Source: Undibacterium parvum
GTDB lineage: Bacteria; Pseudomonadota; Gammaproteobacteria; Burkholderiales; Burkholderiaceae_D
NCBI RefSeq assembly: GCF_003955735.1
Contig: NZ_CP034464.1
Span: 4,526,001-4,590,000 of the forward strand
Direction: 5' to 3'
Length of the DNA stretch: 64,000 bases
Shown here piece by piece: positions 17,492-26,068 of the stretch. The notes under the pieces are model-generated. The model was not told the DNA's origin. It did not search any database and saw only the letters and a list, made by a program, of their open reading frames with translations. The position numbers and the translations under genes were made by a program. How positions within the stretch are numbered: position 1 is the first letter of the stretch; the number at the start of each line of letters is the position of its first letter.

Positions 17492-18640
17492 ATGTCACAG
17501 AACAAAAATCAGCAAGCAGATGCTTCCCGCCGCAATTTCTTAAAATTCACTAGCATGGGCGCAGCCGCTGGGGTCCTGGTCAGCAGCTTGCCAACAGTCT
17601 TTGCCCAGACTTGCCCACCACCGCCACCTAGCGCCACTTTTGTGGCTCCTGGCGAAGACAAGTTGCACGCCAGAACCTGGATGGCCTGGCCAGCCAGCAC
17701 GGCAATCTGGGGTAGCAATTTACTACCGGGCATACAAGCCGATATCGCCCTGATCGCCAAGACTATCGCCAAATATGAGCCTGTCATTTTGTGCGCCGAT
17801 GGCGCCACTAACGCCAGCAATGCCAGGACCAAAGCCGGCACCAGCGTTACCGTGGTCAGCGACATCCCGGTCGATGATCTATGGGCACGTGATACTGGTT
17901 GCCTGTTTAGGGTTGACGGTGCTGGCAAGCATGATGCGATTGGACTCAATTTCAATGGATGGGGCAATAAGCAAACCCACGCCAAAGACTCACTGGTCGC
18001 AGGCAGAATTGCCGCCAAAGCGGGTGTTCCATTCAGCACCGCTAGCTTCACTTCTGAGCCAGGCGCAATCGAACAAGATGGCGAAGGTACCCTGATTGCC
18101 ACCGAGAGCAGTATCATCAACGCCAATCGCAACTCGGGTAAAACCAAGGCGCAATTAGAAACCGCAATGATGGCAGCGTATGGCGCAAGCAAGGTCATTT
18201 GGGTCAAAGGTATCGCCGGCCAGGATATTACCGATGATCATATCGACGCGACTAGCCGCTTCGTGCGTCCAGGCGTGGTCATGGTGCAGGTTGCACCGGC
18301 ATCCGACACCTCGGTCTGGGGTGCGGATTCACGTTCGCAATTTGCTATTTTGTCGGCCGCCACAGATGCCAAAGGCCGGAAATTACAAGTGATCAAAATC
18401 AATCCACCCGCCACGACACGGGTTACTTCGCCTGATTTTTTAAATTCTTACATGAATTATTACGTCTGCAATGGCGCCGTCATTACTGCCCAATTTGGCG
18501 ATGTAGCAGGCGATGCAGCTGCCAAGGCGGCCTTCCAGACGGCTTTCCCGGGTCGCACTATTGAGATGTTAAATCTGGATCGTTTGTATAACGGGGGCGG
18601 CGGCGTGCATTGTTCTACCCAACAAGAACCGATCGCCTAA
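17492..18640 (+). CDS. Tat-exported agmatine/peptidylarginine deiminase-family protein
   Basis: A member of the PAD_porph/agmatine deiminase family, which hydrolyses guanidino groups and releases ammonia. The protein has 382 residues. Its N-terminus ASRRNFLKFTSMGAAAGVLV is a twin-arginine signal followed by a cleavage site near FAQ, so the enzyme acts outside the cytoplasm. Catalytic landmarks are LWARD, GAIEQDGEGTLIATES, DDHIDATSRF and the nucleophile Cys in GGGGVHCSTQQ. A GGAG site precedes the start. It is followed by puuD and puuB. Substrate could be agmatine, free arginine derivatives or peptidyl-arginine. Confidence 0.85.
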   Translation: MSQNKNQQADASRRNFLKFTSMGAAAGVLVSSLPTVFAQTCPPPPPSATFVAPGEDKLHARTWMAWPASTAIWGSNLLPGIQADIALIAKTIAKYEPVILCADGATNASNARTKAGTSVTVVSDIPVDDLWARDTGCLFRVDGAGKHDAIGLNFNGWGNKQTHAKDSLVAGRIAAKAGVPFSTASFTSEPGAIEQDGEGTLIATESSIINANRNSGKTKAQLETAMMAAYGASKVIWVKGIAGQDITDDHIDATSRFVRPGVVMVQVAPASDTSVWGADSRSQFAILSAATDAKGRKLQVIKINPPATTRVTSPDFLNSYMNYYVCNGAVITAQFGDVAGDAAAKAAFQTAFPGRTIEMLNLDRLYNGGGGVHCSTQQEPIA

Positions 18641-18666
18641 AGCGCTCATAGTTTCCGTGTTGTAGG

Positions 18667-18689
18667 GCCAGCAGCGTTCAGCTGCTGGC
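18667..18689 (+). terminator. Hairpin after the Tat deiminase
   Basis: A perfect 9-bp stem, GCCAGCAGC and GCTGCTGGC, with a five-base loop. It is followed by TAGTTTC, a poor T-run, so termination may be partial and allow read-through into puuD. Confidence 0.5.
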
Positions 18690-18775
18690 TAGTTTCAAAT
18701 GCTCATGTTTTATCTCTTTTTGAAGTTTTTGCAGGTGCCGCGCTGTCGTCGCGGCGTTCTGCAGCAAAGCCAACT

Positions 18776-19621
18776 ATGTCGAATAAGAATTCTAGCAAGC
18801 CTAATCAGCTGCCACGCAAACCGATAGTCTTGATGTCCATGGGCGCACAGATGCGCAATGAGCACGATTACCAAGTCATGACGGTCAAATATATGCGCCC
18901 CTTGGTCGAGCATGCTGGCTGCGTGCCGGTGCTCGCCCCCACCTGTTTCGGTGCGGATGATCTCAAACTTTACCTCTCTATGGTCGATGGCATCTACCTC
19001 AGCGGTGCAGGCAGCAATATCGATCCTGTCCACTACCATCAAGAAAACCTCACTCCAGAAAAAACTCAGGATCAGGGACGTGATGATTTTGACCTTCCCT
19101 TGATCAAAGCTGCACTGGAAATGGGTCTGCCTTTTCTGGGAATTTGCCGTGGCATGCAAGAGCTGAACATCGCGCGCGGTGGCAATTTGCATCAAAAATT
19201 GTATACCCTGCCGGCCATGCTGGATCACCGGGAGGACAGCACCGCACCGGTCGCGCAGCAATATGCGGACGTCCATCAAGTTAAGCTGGTGGCCGACACC
19301 TGGTTCTCTGAATTACTGCAGAGCACAGAGATTGCGGTGAATTCCCTGCATGGGCAAGGTCTGAATATCTTGGGGCATGGCGTAGCAGCATTGGCGCATG
19401 CAGAAGATGGCTTGGTCGAGGCCGTGCATCTGCCCGACCTGCCGCAATTCACTTTGGGCGTGCAATGGCATCCGGAATGGCAAGCGGCACAAAATCCCCA
19501 TTCGATACGCATATTTGAAGCCTTTGGTGATGCCTGCCGGCTGCGGGTGGCACAAAGCCAAAAATCAGGTAGCTCTGACGAGATCCTACCGAAAGAATCA
19601 AAAATCGGTTTGGCCGCCTAA
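18776..19621 (+). CDS. puuD: Gamma-glutamyl-GABA hydrolase (PuuD, peptidase C26)
   Basis: A class I glutamine-amidotransferase-like hydrolase of 281 residues that splits gamma-glutamyl-GABA to glutamate and GABA, the last step of the Puu pathway. The nucleophile elbow is FLGICRGMQELNIARGG and the catalytic His is in LGVQWHPEW. It precedes puuB on the same strand; puuA and puuC are further along on the other strand. The start has only a weak ribosome site. Confidence 0.88.
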   Translation: MSNKNSSKPNQLPRKPIVLMSMGAQMRNEHDYQVMTVKYMRPLVEHAGCVPVLAPTCFGADDLKLYLSMVDGIYLSGAGSNIDPVHYHQENLTPEKTQDQGRDDFDLPLIKAALEMGLPFLGICRGMQELNIARGGNLHQKLYTLPAMLDHREDSTAPVAQQYADVHQVKLVADTWFSELLQSTEIAVNSLHGQGLNILGHGVAALAHAEDGLVEAVHLPDLPQFTLGVQWHPEWQAAQNPHSIRIFEAFGDACRLRVAQSQKSGSSDEILPKESKIGLAA

Positions 19622-19759
19622 GCTTCAGCAATCAAGTAAAAAAATTTCCTTGTGGCCGCGCCGTGTTTCGCTACGCGCCACAAAAACTGCCGCTGCTGGC
19701 AGACGTCAAGAATTTAGGTCTGTCGGCAGTAGCGCCCAAGATCACAGGAAGGCAAGACC

Positions 19760-21079
19760 ATGAGTAACACGAATTCCAATCACAGCAATGCCACAGATGC
19801 TGCCACTGCGCATGCACCCTCTTATTACGCAGCTTCCGCCAACGCATCACCCGAGCGGCCATCCTTGCGCGGTGCGGTTGAGGCCGACGTCTGTATCATC
19901 GGCGCTGGCTATACCGGCTTAAGCGCAGGTCTGCATCTGGCTGAGGCTGGTTTTAAGGTGGTGATACTGGAACAGGCGAAAGTCGGCTGGGGCGCCTCCG
20001 GCCGCAATGGTGGCCAGATAGTCCACAGTTATTCACGCGATATCGACGTCATAGAAAACAGTTATGGCAAAGAAAAGGCAAAACCTTTGGCCGAGATGAT
20101 GTTTGAAGGCGCGCAAATCATTCGTGAGCGGGTCGCCAAATATGACATTCAATGCGACCTAAAATCAGGTGGTGTGTACGCCGCGCTCTCGAAGAAGAAA
20201 GTCAAAGCCTTAGAAGAACAAAAAGAGTTGTGGGAAAAATGGGGGCACAAAGATCTGGAGCTGATCGACAATCCCAGCGCGATCAAAAATGTCGTCAATA
20301 CCGATCGCTATCAAGCCATCTTGGTAGATAAAACCGGTGGACACTTTCACCCTCTAAACCTGACACTGGGCGAAGCCGCCGCCTTTGAACAAAATGGTGG
20401 TGTGATCTACGAACATAGCGCCGTGACTAAAATCGAGCGTGGTGCTAATCCGGTGATACGGACCGTGCAAGGTGAAGTCAAAGCAAAATTTGTGATCGTT
20501 GCCTGCAATGCCTACATTGGCGATCTCGAACCTAAGCTGGCGAAAATGTCTATGCCTTGCGGCACCCAAGTCATCACCACGGCGCCTTTGGGTAAGCTAG
20601 CCGATGAATTGATGCCTTCTGATTACTGCGTTGAAGACAATAATTTCTTACTCGACTATTACCGTTTATCTGGTGACAAGCGCATGATTTTTGGCGGCGG
20701 TGTGGTGTACGGCGCGCGTGATCCATCGCATATAGAATCGATCGTGAAACCAAATATGTGCAAGGTCTTCCCGCAGTTAAAAAACGTCAAGATCGATTAC
20801 GGCTGGACTGGTAACTTCTTGCTGACCTTATCGCGCATGCCAGAAGTCGGTAAATTAACCGACAATATCTATTATTCGCAAGGCTGCTCCGGGCATGGGA
20901 TTACCTTCACCCATTTAATCGGCCGCTTGCTGGCCGAGGCCATTCGCGGCCAGGCCGAGCGCTTCTCCGCCTTTGAATCACTGCCGCATTACCCCTTCCC
21001 AGGCGGCCGTATGTTCCGCGTGCCACTGACAGCCATGGGTGCCGTTTGGTATGATTTGCGTGACCGTTTAGGGGTTTAA
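19760..21079 (+). CDS. puuB: Gamma-glutamylputrescine oxidoreductase (PuuB)
   Basis: An FAD-dependent DAO-family oxidase of 439 residues that turns gamma-glutamylputrescine into gamma-glutamyl-aminobutyraldehyde, ammonia and peroxide. The dinucleotide fold appears as DVCIIGAGYTGLSAGLHLAEAG at about residues 34-55, with GASGRNGGQI next, the usual start of PuuB. Near the C-terminus GCSGHGITFTH closes the FAD site. A GGAAGG site precedes the start. A strong terminator follows. Confidence 0.9.
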   Translation: MSNTNSNHSNATDAATAHAPSYYAASANASPERPSLRGAVEADVCIIGAGYTGLSAGLHLAEAGFKVVILEQAKVGWGASGRNGGQIVHSYSRDIDVIENSYGKEKAKPLAEMMFEGAQIIRERVAKYDIQCDLKSGGVYAALSKKKVKALEEQKELWEKWGHKDLELIDNPSAIKNVVNTDRYQAILVDKTGGHFHPLNLTLGEAAAFEQNGGVIYEHSAVTKIERGANPVIRTVQGEVKAKFVIVACNAYIGDLEPKLAKMSMPCGTQVITTAPLGKLADELMPSDYCVEDNNFLLDYYRLSGDKRMIFGGGVVYGARDPSHIESIVKPNMCKVFPQLKNVKIDYGWTGNFLLTLSRMPEVGKLTDNIYYSQGCSGHGITFTHLIGRLLAEAIRGQAERFSAFESLPHYPFPGGRMFRVPLTAMGAVWYDLRDRLGV

Positions 21080-21095
21080 TTACCCACACTTTGCT

Positions 21096-21135
21096 GCAGC
21101 ACCAATTATCCCTGTCGGGTCGGTGCTGCATTTTT
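21096..21135 (+). terminator. Rho-independent terminator after puuB
   Basis: The stem GCAGCACC and GGTGCTGC is followed by ATTTTTATT. It separates puuB from the amidotransferase gene. Confidence 0.8.
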
Positions 21136-21160
21136 ATTCTCATTTTTTAGCTAACGTCCC

Positions 21161-21877
21161 ATGAAACCGGTATTAATCGTCCAGCAAGTAGAACTCGATA
21201 CACCCGACTATTTTGTCGATTTTTTAGCCAGACACGCGATTCCTTACGATCTGCGTCGCATGGAGGCCGGTCAGCCTTTGCCTGAGTCGATCGCCGGCTA
21301 TTCTGGCTACTGCATGTTGGGTGGTCCCATGAGCGTGAACGACGAAATTAATTTTCCTTTTTTGCGGCAAGAAAAAGCTTTGGTGAGAGAGGCTGTTTTA
21401 GCTGATATCGCGGTCATCGGCCACTGTTTGGGTGGGCAATTAATGAGCACGGCTTTGGGTGGCACCGTACAAGCCTCAAACTACACGGAAATCGGTTGGA
21501 ATCCGATACGGGTCTTATGTCAGAAAGCCGCCAACGACTGGTTCGGCGGCCGTATGGATTTCGACATTTTCCAATGGCATAACGAAACCTTTTCTATACC
21601 GGAAAACGCGGTACAAATCGCCAGCAGCCACTACTGCCAAAATCAAGCCTTTGTGATCGATGATAAACATCTAGGCATGCAATTTCATTGCGAAGTCAAA
21701 CCCAAAAAAGTAGCCTACTGGGCCAGTGAAGAAAAAGCCGATATCGATGCGCTACTCCATCTGCCAACGGTAGAGTCTTCGGCCTCTATCCTCGCCAGCC
21801 TGGAGCAACGGATTGCCGCAAGCCAGGCGATTGCCGATGATATTTATAGCCGCTGGATAGATGGCTTAAAGAGATAG
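21161..21877 (+). CDS. Class I glutamine amidotransferase-like protein
   Basis: A 238-residue protein related to the GMP-synthase glutaminase domain (COG0518 type). The catalytic Cys lies in [11 protein letters not shown] and the His in [10 protein letters not shown]. Standalone members of this family are often next to polyamine or amino acid genes, where they may hydrolyse gamma-glutamyl amides; the true substrate is unknown. It follows puuB, so a side role in gamma-glutamyl polyamine breakdown is a reasonable guess. The ribosome site is weak. Confidence 0.75.
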   Translation: MKPVLIVQQVELDTPDYFVDFLARHAIPYDLRRMEAGQPLPESIAGYSGYCMLGGPMSVNDEINFPFLRQEKALVREAVLADIAVIGHCLGGQLMSTALGGTVQASNYTEIGWNPIRVLCQKAANDWFGGRMDFDIFQWHNETFSIPENAVQIASSHYCQNQAFVIDDKHLGMQFHCEVKPKKVAYWASEEKADIDALLHLPTVESSASILASLEQRIAASQAIADDIYSRWIDGLKR

Positions 21878-21959
21878 GATAACTAGCAAAACTAGCAGCG
21901 CAGTATTACTATTTATCCGATTAATCATCACGAGAGCCATGCTCTCATTAGGAATAAAC

Positions 21960-22172
21960 ATGGGTTCATTTAGCGTCTGGCATTGGTTGATCGTGCTGGT
22001 AATCGTCATGTTGGTATTTGGCACCAAAAAACTCGGCAATATAGGCGGCGATCTTGGTAAGGCGGTAAAAGGTTTTAAGGATGGCATAAAGGGTACGACT
22101 GAGGGTGCGACTGAGGGCGCAAAGGAAGCGCCAGCAGCGGCTAGCCCGATCCCTCAGAACATCCCGCGTTAA
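21960..22172 (+). CDS. tatA: Twin-arginine translocase subunit TatA/TatE
   Basis: A 70-residue TatA-type protein. I start it at 21960 because [21 protein letters not shown] is the canonical TatA N-terminus and AGGA lies eight bases upstream; an earlier ATG adds seven unlikely residues. After the single membrane helix come the hinge [21 protein letters not shown] and a short acidic-alanine tail. TatB and TatC are not nearby. Its position between genes for Tat-dependent deiminases suggests a dedicated or boosting translocase subunit, though an ordinary orphan tatA is possible. Confidence 0.88.
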   Translation: MGSFSVWHWLIVLVIVMLVFGTKKLGNIGGDLGKAVKGFKDGIKGTTEGATEGAKEAPAAASPIPQNIPR

Positions 22173-22203
22173 AACGTTTTTTTCTGTTGGCCGTTAGAAC
22201 CGA

Positions 22204-23055
22204 CTACTCAAAAGCGACCTTGAGTTCTGCGCGTAGCAAGGCATAGGCCAGGCTGCGTGCAGCCGGGTTGGCTCCCGGATGCACGCCTTCGCCTGGATAC
22301 ACCCCATTCGACACATCTTTGCGCAGTTTGACGCTACCCACCGGGTTATCGAAATCATGGTAACTATCGGCGAATACGTGGACTTGCGCGCCCACTTCAC
22401 GCCCCAATGTTTGGCACGGCCCGGGTGCGGTCCAATCGTCTTTTTCGCCCAACAAGAGCAGCAGCCGCGTATTCGGCTGGTAGCCCGCCTTTCTGGCCGC
22501 ACTACAGCCCGGATAAAACGCAATCGCCACGACTGGCTTTGCGGCTTGAGCGGCCACTTGTTTGCGTCCTTGGTGGGTAGCAGATAACACCGCGCTGCCG
22601 CCATGCGACCAACCCAACAGAGCTAACTTGCGCGGATTCGCCCAGCTTTGCCGTGCGACCCACTCCAGCGCAGCCAAAGCGTCGTGGCGGCGCTCAGTTT
22701 GGTCTATGTTGCGCGCGCCAATTTTTTGGCTACATAGTTCACGCACCCCGCGCGGTGTCAAGCTATCGGGAAACAGCACCGCATAGCCTTGCTCTAGCAG
22801 CATGTCGGCCATGGCTTGATGACGCGCATTGAGTTCGCCTTGACGGGCACCGCTGCTGGCATACAGGCCACCACAGCCATGCAAAGCGATGACCGTTCCC
22901 AAAGGGGCATGCTCGGGCATAAAAAGCCAAGCCAATAGGGTGCTGCCATCGGCGCTAGGAAAATGGACTTCTTGCCCTTGCGCAGCCAAGGCTGGCAAAG
23001 ATCCAAACACAAAGACAGCGGATACCAGCGTGAGTAAGTAATGGTGTAATTTCAA
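22204..23055 (-). CDS. Exported alpha/beta hydrolase (dienelactone hydrolase family)
   Basis: A 283-residue serine hydrolase with a Sec signal peptide (MKLHHYLLTLVSAVFVFGSLPALA). The oxyanion region is VIALHGCGGLY, the nucleophile elbow GWSHGG, and the acid and base lie in LLLLGEKDDWT and SYHDFDN. The family includes dienelactone hydrolases and peptidases of the S9-like fold, so the substrate cannot be named. It converges with tatA and does not obviously belong to the polyamine pathway. Confidence 0.75.
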   Translation of the reverse strand: MKLHHYLLTLVSAVFVFGSLPALAAQGQEVHFPSADGSTLLAWLFMPEHAPLGTVIALHGCGGLYASSGARQGELNARHQAMADMLLEQGYAVLFPDSLTPRGVRELCSQKIGARNIDQTERRHDALAALEWVARQSWANPRKLALLGWSHGGSAVLSATHQGRKQVAAQAAKPVVAIAFYPGCSAARKAGYQPNTRLLLLLGEKDDWTAPGPCQTLGREVGAQVHVFADSYHDFDNPVGSVKLRKDVSNGVYPGEGVHPGANPAARSLAYALLRAELKVAFE

Positions 23056-23111
23056 AATCTATCGTTTTCAAAATTTATCGTTCTCAAAATTGATATACCC
23101 GGCGGCAAAGC

Positions 23112-24461
23112 TCATGAGTAGCTTCTAAGCCCTGCCACTGGGCGGCTAATCTTCCACAAAAAACCAGCGCTGAGTAATAAGGCGAGGCTATCCGCCACCG
23201 GCGTGGCCCAGAGCAAACCAGGCAAGCCCCACCAATGCGGAAACAAGAGCAAGGCCGGAATTAAAAATAACACAGGTTGGCTTAAACCGACACAGGCCGA
23301 AAGCAGGCCCTGACCACACGAGCGAAAATACGCCGCTAAGACATTCGGCAAAGCCGCCAATGGCAAGGCCAGGAAATAAATCGGCATCGCTTGTAACCCC
23401 AAAGCCAGCAAGTCCGGCGCATCCCCGGCAAATAGCTGCAGCACGGCCTGCGGCGCGGCTTGCAGCAACACCCATGCCAGTAACAGCCCGCCAGTGGCCG
23501 CCGCCCAGCTTTGCCATAGCACCCGCTGCACCCGTGCTGGCTGGCCGGCGCCATGGTTAAAACTCATCAGCACCGCTGCGGCTTGACACACGCCAAACAC
23601 CGGCATCATGGTCAGCATCCACAAGGTCTCAAAAATCCCCACCAGCGCCACCCCAGTGTCGCCCGCCAAGCGCGCCATGCCTTGGGTCAACAAGACCAGT
23701 AACAGCACCGGCAGCAATTCAGCCAAGCCGCTGCCAAAACCCACTTGCACCATTTCGCGCAACTGCGCACTGTGCCAACGCAGGCTGCGCCAATGTAGCT
23801 TGAGCGTCACACCACCCCAGCTGTAAATCGCCAAGACCAGCCCCAGAGAAAAACTTTCGCCCAATAGCGTGGCCCAAGCAGAACCCCGCACGCCCCAACC
23901 CCAATACGCCACGAACAGAACGCACAGGGCGGTATTCATCAGTACGCCAGAAAGGATTACCAGTAAGGCGGTTTTGGGCCGCCCCTGCGCCCACAAACCA
24001 CAATCGAGCGCCACCGTGGCCGCTTGAATCGGAAAAGCCGCAATCATTAGCAGGCTAAAGCTGCGCGCATCAGCCAGACTAGCTGGGCTAGCACCAAAAG
24101 CCAATAGCAAAGGCTCCAGAAACATCCAGCACAAGCCTGAGCTCAGAGCCGCAATCAACAAAGCAAGCAACAAAGTTTGGCCCAAGGCGCGGGTCGCCGC
24201 TGGCGCATCTGCGCTACCGAGCAAGCGCCCCATCAGGCTGGAGCCGCCAGCCTGCGCCATCATGGTGCCAGCAAAGCCTAACAGCATCAGCGGCAAAGCC
24301 ACAGTGACCGCCGCCAAGCCGACCGTACCCACGTAATGCCCGACAAAGATACGGTCTATGCTGTGGTAAAGCGCCACCAACAGCAAAGAGACCACCGAGG
24401 GCAAGGCGGTCTGCCACAACAAACGCCCAGTTGGCGCCTGACCTAAATCTAAAGTTTGCAT
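23112..24461 (-). CDS. MATE-family multidrug/organic cation efflux transporter
   Basis: A 449-residue inner-membrane protein with about twelve hydrophobic segments. Its start, LPSVVSLLLVALYHSIDRIFVGHYVGTVGLAAVTVALPL, is typical of MATE proteins. These exchange Na+ or H+ for cationic organic compounds. Its place between deiminase genes could mean export of cationic amines, but nothing in the sequence shows this. Confidence 0.87.
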   Translation of the reverse strand: MQTLDLGQAPTGRLLWQTALPSVVSLLLVALYHSIDRIFVGHYVGTVGLAAVTVALPLMLLGFAGTMMAQAGGSSLMGRLLGSADAPAATRALGQTLLLALLIAALSSGLCWMFLEPLLLAFGASPASLADARSFSLLMIAAFPIQAATVALDCGLWAQGRPKTALLVILSGVLMNTALCVLFVAYWGWGVRGSAWATLLGESFSLGLVLAIYSWGGVTLKLHWRSLRWHSAQLREMVQVGFGSGLAELLPVLLLVLLTQGMARLAGDTGVALVGIFETLWMLTMMPVFGVCQAAAVLMSFNHGAGQPARVQRVLWQSWAAATGGLLLAWVLLQAAPQAVLQLFAGDAPDLLALGLQAMPIYFLALPLAALPNVLAAYFRSCGQGLLSACVGLSQPVLFLIPALLLFPHWWGLPGLLWATPVADSLALLLSAGFLWKISRPVAGLRSYS

Positions 24462-24540
24462 ACAGGGCTCATCAAAGGCTTACGGCAAGACACAAATTGC
24501 AGCGACAGCACTGGGACGGATATTTTCTGTGGATACATAG

Positions 24541-25662
24541 CTAAGCGAGTGGCTGTTGTTGGGTGACGCAATGTATGCCGCCGCCACCTGCGTATAGGTG
24601 ATCGAGTTCCAGCATTTCAATGACACGTCCCGGATACAATTTTTGAAAAGTCTCTTTGGCCGATGCATCGTTTTTTTCATCGCCGAAATTAACCGAAATG
24701 ATGGCACCATTCACTGCCAGATAATTAATATAAAAACGTAAAATTTGTGGATTTTTTGAGCGCAATTTGACCGGTTCATCGATCAGGGTAATCTCAAATT
24801 TTCGCCCGTTTGCATCGGTGCTTGCGGACATGATTTTATGCATGGCACGCGCCTCTTGCGCCCAGATATCGTTCGCAAGTTCGGGCGGTCTGTGCATCAG
24901 CAGTTTGCCTGGCGCGACAAATTGGATGCTGGCATCAATATGCATATCAGTAATATCCCCTCCACGTATACCTTTGCACCAGATCATTTTTTGAGCACCG
25001 AACAAGCGCAGCAATTCGGCCTCTATTTGATCCCTGGATTTACCCGGATTGCGATTATCATTGACCCAGCAACTCTCGGTTGCGATCAAAGTTCCTTCAC
25101 CGTCTTGCAGTATGCCGCCCCCTTCGCCAACGATGCCCGCTTTGGTGATGGGTATGCCTAAATGAGCGGCGATTTTTTGTGCCACTTGCGTATCTTTTTG
25201 TGCGATTTGTTTGCCACCCCAACCATTGAAATTGAGATCGATGCAATCGAGCGCGCCGCCTGCGCTTTTGCGAAAAATCGGTCCATTGTCGCGCAACCAA
25301 AAATCGTCGTTCGGTATCGAGTTAATCATCGTCACCGGGTAGCGAGTGCTACCGATTTTATCCAAGGCGTTTTTGGCATTTTCCTCAGTGTCGCTAATCA
25401 TGCTGAGAGGCTGATATTTGGCGATGGTGCGCGCCAGGCTGGCGGGCTCGTTTTGTAATTGCGGTAAGGATTTTCGCCACAGCACAGCATTCGTCGGCCA
25501 AGTCATCCAGACACGTCTTTGCGGCATTTCCTCACCCGGAACAGCGCAGACTTGCGCTGCGCTGGCCTTGCCTAGTATTGCGCCCAGGCTTACGCCGCCA
25601 AGGCCAAGCGCGAGTTGCGATAAAAATCGCCGCTTGCGTTGCAAGTCTCGCAGGTTCATCAT
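24541..25662 (-). CDS. Tat-exported agmatine/peptidylarginine deiminase-family protein
   Basis: A second exported deiminase homologue of 373 residues. The N-terminus LQRKRRFLSQLALGLGGVSLGAILG is a twin-arginine signal with cleavage after ASA. Landmarks are VWMTWPTN, FWLRDNGPIF, GGGILQDGEGTLIATES, TDMHIDASIQF and the Cys in GGGGIHCVTQQ. AGGAG precedes the start. It is divergent from the lipoprotein deiminase at 26069 and is no closer to it than to the one at 17492, so these are old paralogues. Confidence 0.85.
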   Translation of the reverse strand: MMNLRDLQRKRRFLSQLALGLGGVSLGAILGKASAAQVCAVPGEEMPQRRVWMTWPTNAVLWRKSLPQLQNEPASLARTIAKYQPLSMISDTEENAKNALDKIGSTRYPVTMINSIPNDDFWLRDNGPIFRKSAGGALDCIDLNFNGWGGKQIAQKDTQVAQKIAAHLGIPITKAGIVGEGGGILQDGEGTLIATESCWVNDNRNPGKSRDQIEAELLRLFGAQKMIWCKGIRGGDITDMHIDASIQFVAPGKLLMHRPPELANDIWAQEARAMHKIMSASTDANGRKFEITLIDEPVKLRSKNPQILRFYINYLAVNGAIISVNFGDEKNDASAKETFQKLYPGRVIEMLELDHLYAGGGGIHCVTQQQPLA

Positions 25663-25887
25663 TATTCTCCTGGTGGGTTTGATTTTGCGGTGATAGTGAC
25701 ATGTCAGACAGCTAGCCTTGCCTGCGAGGAGTGGCGATAGTAGGCATAGCTAGAAGCGTCACGCTGCTAATAAGCATAAGGCAAATAATATGTTGCATAC
25801 TTGACATATTTTGCGCTTATACATGTAAAAAACTCATCATTACTCAGGAAGCAAATACCCAGTAGCCACGCGATGTGAATTCACCAG

Positions 25888-25957
25888 AAACATATAGGTA
25901 AAATACCAAAGATATGAGAAAAATGAATCAAGTTCAGTGGAAAACATCACTTTTTGT
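25888..25957 (+). promoter_or_regulatory. Upstream element shared with the gene at 17492
   Basis: AAACATATA (25888-25896), GATATGAGAA (25911-25920), AATCAA (25926-25931) and CATCACTTTT (25945-25954) appear in the same order as at 17278-17335. The 406-base gap 25663-26068 between divergent deiminase genes otherwise holds only AT-rich promoter-like sequence, so the element could control either or both genes. Confidence 0.5.
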
Positions 25958-26068
25958 TTTAGCTCAGCTTCTTTAACATGGCTCAGCAATCGAGCTCTGG
26001 CTTTCACATCAAAGCTTTTCTAGCGAGTTTCTGGCAACAGCCTTTAGAATTTTTCAGGAGTAGTAAAA

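Noticed and set aside
17509..18207. Minus-strand frame of 232 codons over the Tat deiminase
   Set aside because: It lies wholly within a well-supported gene with conserved motifs and is a shadow of it.
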